Origin: an uncultured Bacteroidota bacterium
GTDB lineage: Bacteria; Bacteroidota; Bacteroidia; Chitinophagales; Chitinophagaceae
Length of the DNA: 36,243 nucleotides
Assembly: GCA_903854725.1 (NCBI GenBank)
Contig: CAINWZ010000017.1
Span: 1-36,243, forward strand
Direction of reading: 5' to 3'
Shown: positions 32,937 through 36,243 of the stretch, piece by piece
Layout: the number at the start of each line of letters is the position of its first letter
Numbering within the stretch: position 1 is the stretch's first letter
Program-made: the position numbers and the translations under genes
Notes under the pieces: model-generated
The model's database searches: none
What the model was told of the DNA's origin: nothing
The model's input: the letters and a program-made list of their open reading frames with translations, nothing else

Positions 32937-33905
32937 TTAAAGCGACCCGTCTGAAATATCTTTTGGTAATTTTTGCTTATTCGTGAATATAGAATAAAGA
33001 ATTGACCCTGTGATACAAAATATGATAACCATTAATGAAATTAATACTTGGGTGTTTTTATCCAACCACATATTAATATAATGTTCTCCCAACATTTTAA
33101 TACCAATAAAAATTAAAACAATGGCGATACCTTGTTGCAAATGTTCAAATTGATTGACGGCACCTCTTAATAAAAAGAATAAAGAGCGTAAACCCAGTAT
33201 GGCAAATATATTCGAGGTATAAATTACTAAACTACTTCTAGAAATACCCATTACTGCTGGTATAGAGTCTAAAGCAAAGACAATGTCTATAGCAGCTAGT
33301 AGCACCACCACTACAAATAAACTTGTATACAAGGGTTTGTTATTATGATCTCTTACTACAAACTTGCCATCACCATCCGTATTTCCAATGGGTAATATTT
33401 TTTTTAAAAAAAGATATACTTTAGATTCATGTGGATCAAAACTATCATCTTCTCCAGCTACAAACATTTGATACCCTGTATATAAAAGAAAAGCCCCAAA
33501 AATATAGAGTACCCAAGAAAATTGTGCAACAAGCGCTACACCAACAGTTATGAAAACAACTCTAAATAAAATAGCAGCTAGTATTCCAATTAACAAAACT
33601 CTAGGAATATGTTTTTCTTTTACCTTAAAGGCATTAAATATTAAAATGAAAACAAAAATATTATCTATACTTAAACTCCATTCCATTAAGTAACCACTTA
33701 AGTATTCAAACCCAATTTTTTGACCTTCCTCTACCCACATAAATACCCAAAAAGCCAAAGCCAATAAAACCCAAAAAAATGTTTGGCGTAAGGCTTGTTT
33801 GATTGTTATAATCGCATCTTTCTTACTTAAAAATCCTAGGTCTAGCACTAAAGCGATTACTATTACCACTCCAAAAACAAGATATACTAATTGATCTGTT
33901 GTCAT
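32937..33905 (-). CDS. TerC/Alx-family membrane metal transporter
   Basis: A 322-residue inner-membrane protein with about nine membrane helices. Family marks are the acidic membrane motifs M-E-W-S-L-S-I-D-N-I-F-V-F (73-85) and A-A-I-D-I-V-F-A-L-D-S-I-P-A-V (around residue 210), which carry the metal-binding aspartates. Members (TerC, Alx, MeeF/MeeY) export manganese or calcium and help load exported metalloenzymes. A cytoplasmic loop (about 150-190) is charged. It starts 24 bases after the gldFG stop on the same strand and is probably co-transcribed. No yybP-ykoY manganese riboswitch fits in that gap. The exact metal is not known; the family call is secure. Confidence 0.93.
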   Translation of the reverse strand: MTTDQLVYLVFGVVIVIALVLDLGFLSKKDAIITIKQALRQTFFWVLLALAFWVFMWVEEGQKIGFEYLSGYLMEWSLSIDNIFVFILIFNAFKVKEKHIPRVLLIGILAAILFRVVFITVGVALVAQFSWVLYIFGAFLLYTGYQMFVAGEDDSFDPHESKVYLFLKKILPIGNTDGDGKFVVRDHNNKPLYTSLFVVVVLLAAIDIVFALDSIPAVMGISRSSLVIYTSNIFAILGLRSLFFLLRGAVNQFEHLQQGIAIVLIFIGIKMLGEHYINMWLDKNTQVLISLMVIIFCITGSILYSIFTNKQKLPKDISDGSL

Positions 33906-33929
33906 ATTATAAAGTTACGACATCCTTTC

Positions 33930-36243
33930 TTAGATTGCAAATTGACGTTTACGATATTGCGCCCATATAAAAAAGAAGGCACCTAATAGCAATAAGGGGC
34001 CTAGCACTAAAATAATTTGTACCAAGATTCTATTCTCGGCCACTTTTTCATGATTTAATAAACGAAGTATATTTTGTTTATTACGGCTATCTAATAATCC
34101 AATTGGCTCATTTAAATAAGCTATTGTATTTACAAAAAATTCGTGATTGGCAAACTGATACTCTTCATAAGGCATCATTCCCATAGGTAGTGGGCCTCTT
34201 TTAACATCTACTTGATTGGTAACAATATCGGCATCTGCAATAATAACTTGCTTGGAAGTTGCTATTGCTTGACTCAAATAGGACTTGCCCGTTGCCTGTT
34301 GAATACTATCCTGCAAAGCACCTGCCATTCGGTTCGCAAACAATGAGGGAAATTTACCTTCTAACATTAAAGCAACCGGCAAATGGTGCCCTGTAAAGCT
34401 AGCTAACTCTCCCTGCTGCTTACCACTATTTAATTCAACTAGGGTGGGCGTACTTATGATTCTACTATTGGTATCCGTCGTCAATAAAATTGTTTTTTGA
34501 ATACCAGCCACTGCAATGGTATCAATGCTTGAAGGGAAATAAGTTAATACGCGATCCAAATTTTGAACAATAGGATGCAAATCATTTCCTTGTAAAAAAG
34601 GAAAATAAGGCCAGGGCATTCTTTGTATAATGGGGCTACCATCGGTTTCGGTGCCTACTACCATGGGAAGCTTAGCGCAATTCAAATCCTGTACTAAATT
34701 GGAATTAATTCTTGCTCCATATTTAAAAAGTAAATCATCCAGCCCCAAACTTCTATCATATGCTATGTAGGAGCCTTGTGTTTTTTGTAAACTATCGTAT
34801 TCGGCATAGAGCTTATCAAGTGCCCAAACAATATTACCACCAGCCAAAATATATTGATCTAGTTTTAATTTATCAACTTCAGTAAAATTTTGTGTAGGTT
34901 TTACAATTAAAAGTGTCTTTATTTTTTTAGGATCAGGGTATCCTTTCTTTAAATCAAAAACTGCTAAATTATATTGGTGCATAATTGACTCCCCCAAATG
35001 ATTCACCGTTAAATTAACTGGCTCTCCATTTCCAGTCAAATAAGCAATATTGGGCACCACTGTTCTATTCAATAAATAAAGGGACTGTGTAAACTTATAT
35101 TCTAATAAAGAACTTGCCGCATTAGCGCTCGCCGCAACATCTTCTTCTGGAATATCTTTTACAATATTATAAGGTTTAAAATATTTTTTACTACTTCTTA
35201 AGTCAATCACTATGGGCGCTTGCCCAGCTACTTCTATCAAAGCTCCTGGAATCATTAATTGGTCGACCCTTTTATCGGACTGACTATTTTCGTCCTGCAC
35301 TCTTTGTATTGGCAAACCCATTTTAGAAAGGCTATCATAAAATTGATACAAATCCTTCTCTTTATATAATTGACTGGGCACTTCTACTTCCCAACTAATC
35401 ACTGCTGGATTCAATTGTTTGAAATGCTGTAACAATTCGGTGGTAGCTTGCGCGATGGTTTGATAATAGGGTGGCAAATCTCCCCCTAAGTACAAATGAA
35501 TTTTAACGGGATTTTTTAGGGCAGCTACAATTTGCTGAGAACTTTCACTTAAAGTGTATCGGTGTTCTTTGGTTAAATCTACTTGGCTGGTATAAAGCGA
35601 AAAAAATAAATTCACCATCATTAAAGCAGCCACCGTAATAATATATTTTACTTTACCTCTAATATTTTCGATAGTTCCTATCGCAAATAAAACCAAAATA
35701 GATAAAAAGTATACAATATCTTGAGCGGCCAACACTCCTTTGCTCATATTAATATAGTGTGCTTGCAATCCTAATTTGCTGACATAGAAGTCGGCTCCAT
35801 TTTTAAATATAGATAGCGTACTTAGCCAATCAAAACCTTTAAATAGTAAAACACTTACAGCAATGGAAAGTAATAAGGATACTAAATTGTTTTTAGTACT
35901 ACTACTTATATAAATCCCCACCATCGTATAACTAGCTGCTAAAAAAAGAAGGCCACTATACGAACCCAAGGTAGCACCCCAATCAATTCCTCCCACATCA
36001 CTAAGTACATGTAAAGCAATAGCATAAAAAAGTGTGGGGACAATAGCCACTGTTACAATTAATAAACTTCCTAAGAATTTACCTACTACCAAATGAAGAG
36101 GGCTTACTGGTAAGGTTCTAATAATTTCATAAGTGCCTTGCTTATACTCATCTGCAAAAGTATGCATGGTAATAGCGGGCACTAAAAGCAACAAAAACCA
36201 AGGAGCAAAATCAAAATACACTTGCAAGGAAGCATAGCCAAAA
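33930..36243 (-). CDS. GldF-GldG fusion: gliding/secretion-associated ABC transporter component, 5' end cut
   Basis: The frame is open to the window edge (770 residues visible, no start seen; an internal TTG at 36227 is not the start). The first about 185 residues are an ABC-2 permease domain like GldF: F-D-F-A-P-W-F-L-L-L-L-V-P-A, then E-Y-K-Q-G-T-Y-E-I-I-R-T-L-P-V-S and five hydrophobic helices. The rest is GldG-like: a membrane helix, a large periplasmic domain with T-L-S-E-S-S-Q-Q-I-V and a late GATase-like beta fold, and a C-terminal membrane helix (about 735-760) ending R-K-R-Q-F-A-I. GldF and GldG are separate proteins in Flavobacterium, where with ATPase GldA they form an ABC transporter needed for gliding. 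About 40-50 N-terminal residues are probably missing. terC follows 24 bases downstream. Confidence 0.88.
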   Translation of the reverse strand, partial: FGYASLQVYFDFAPWFLLLLVPAITMHTFADEYKQGTYEIIRTLPVSPLHLVVGKFLGSLLIVTVAIVPTLFYAIALHVLSDVGGIDWGATLGSYSGLLFLAASYTMVGIYISSSTKNNLVSLLLSIAVSVLLFKGFDWLSTLSIFKNGADFYVSKLGLQAHYINMSKGVLAAQDIVYFLSILVLFAIGTIENIRGKVKYIITVAALMMVNLFFSLYTSQVDLTKEHRYTLSESSQQIVAALKNPVKIHLYLGGDLPPYYQTIAQATTELLQHFKQLNPAVISWEVEVPSQLYKEKDLYQFYDSLSKMGLPIQRVQDENSQSDKRVDQLMIPGALIEVAGQAPIVIDLRSSKKYFKPYNIVKDIPEEDVAASANAASSLLEYKFTQSLYLLNRTVVPNIAYLTGNGEPVNLTVNHLGESIMHQYNLAVFDLKKGYPDPKKIKTLLIVKPTQNFTEVDKLKLDQYILAGGNIVWALDKLYAEYDSLQKTQGSYIAYDRSLGLDDLLFKYGARINSNLVQDLNCAKLPMVVGTETDGSPIIQRMPWPYFPFLQGNDLHPIVQNLDRVLTYFPSSIDTIAVAGIQKTILLTTDTNSRIISTPTLVELNSGKQQGELASFTGHHLPVALMLEGKFPSLFANRMAGALQDSIQQATGKSYLSQAIATSKQVIIADADIVTNQVDVKRGPLPMGMMPYEEYQFANHEFFVNTIAYLNEPIGLLDSRNKQNILRLLNHEKVAENRILVQIILVLGPLLLLGAFFFIWAQYRKRQFAI

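Noticed and set aside
33906..33929. Manganese (yybP-ykoY) riboswitch before the TerC-family gene
   Set aside because: The gap is only 24 bases, too short for the element.
28756..36243. A novel gene system in the right-hand leftward block
   Set aside because: The genes (gldFG, terC, lspA, ileS, dksA-like) are familiar core genes whose order can be explained by ordinary Bacteroidota synteny; nothing links them into a new pathway.

Overview
The window is about 36 kb of AT-rich chromosomal DNA with 24 complete protein genes and two genes cut by the window edges. It looks like a Bacteroidota genome, most likely a member of the Chitinophagaceae or a close relative (family-level placement is inference). 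Reasons: -7 boxes of the TAnnTTTG type stand before many genes and clear Shine-Dalgarno sites are scarce. The gene content also fits: a gliding/secretion-type GldF-GldG protein, a DUF6427-like membrane protein, a bacterial geranylgeranylglyceryl phosphate synthase homologue, a class II ribonucleotide reductase, a split transketolase, and a DksA-like protein directly behind ileS. I see no phage, IS element, CRISPR array, rRNA or tRNA, so this reads as ordinary core chromosome rather than an accessory island.

Layout. At 1-225 the 5' end of a leftward gene is cut by the edge. An ECF sigma factor (226-807, +) converges on and overlaps a long leftward block (6528 to 769): a secreted aromatic-rich protein, a DUF6427-like membrane protein, purQ, a stand-alone DsbD-alpha-like protein and dsbD. 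ldcA (-) and metG (+) are divergent from a very tight overlapping promoter region. Next, leftward, come a GMC dehydrogenase with its small subunit, then nrdJ behind a structured leader. The pcrB/GGGPS homologue (+), a LytS/LytTR two-component pair (-), dxs (+), scpA (-), a DMT transporter (+), frr (-), the N-terminal half of a split transketolase (+), a rbfA-lolC/E pair (-) and an MsbA-like ABC exporter (+) follow in alternating orientation. The last 8.5 kb is leftward: gldFG fusion (cut), terC, lspA, ileS, and a DksA-like protein with a histone-H1-like tail.

How they work together. Most genes are housekeeping: translation (metG, ileS, frr, rbfA), nucleotides (purQ, nrdJ), isoprenoids and lipids (dxs, pcrB), envelope biogenesis (lspA, lolC/E, ldcA, dsbD, MsbA-like exporter), chromosome segregation (scpA) and central carbon (tkt N half). 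dxs feeds the isoprenoid precursors that pcrB could consume. lspA and lolC/E both act on lipoproteins. The DsbC-like protein and DsbD appear to share the work normally done by one DsbD.

Points most worth a second look: (1) the isoleucyl-tRNA synthetase carries G-I-H-H in place of the HIGH signature, a rearrangement linked to extreme mupirocin resistance in type 2 IleRS; (2) a DksA-family domain that has lost three of four zinc ligands is fused to four 17-residue Lys/Ala/Pro repeats; (3) DsbD lacks the cysteine pair of its alpha domain while its neighbour has one; (4) the GMC dehydrogenase has the C-x5-C-x3-C arrangement of [3Fe-4S] glucose dehydrogenases but no cytochrome partner here; (5) nrdJ has two back-to-back perfect hairpins in its leader; (6) the transketolase N half stands alone between its own promoter and a double terminator; (7) several promoters sit so close to start codons that the mRNAs should be leaderless or nearly so. 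No clearly new multi-gene system was found.
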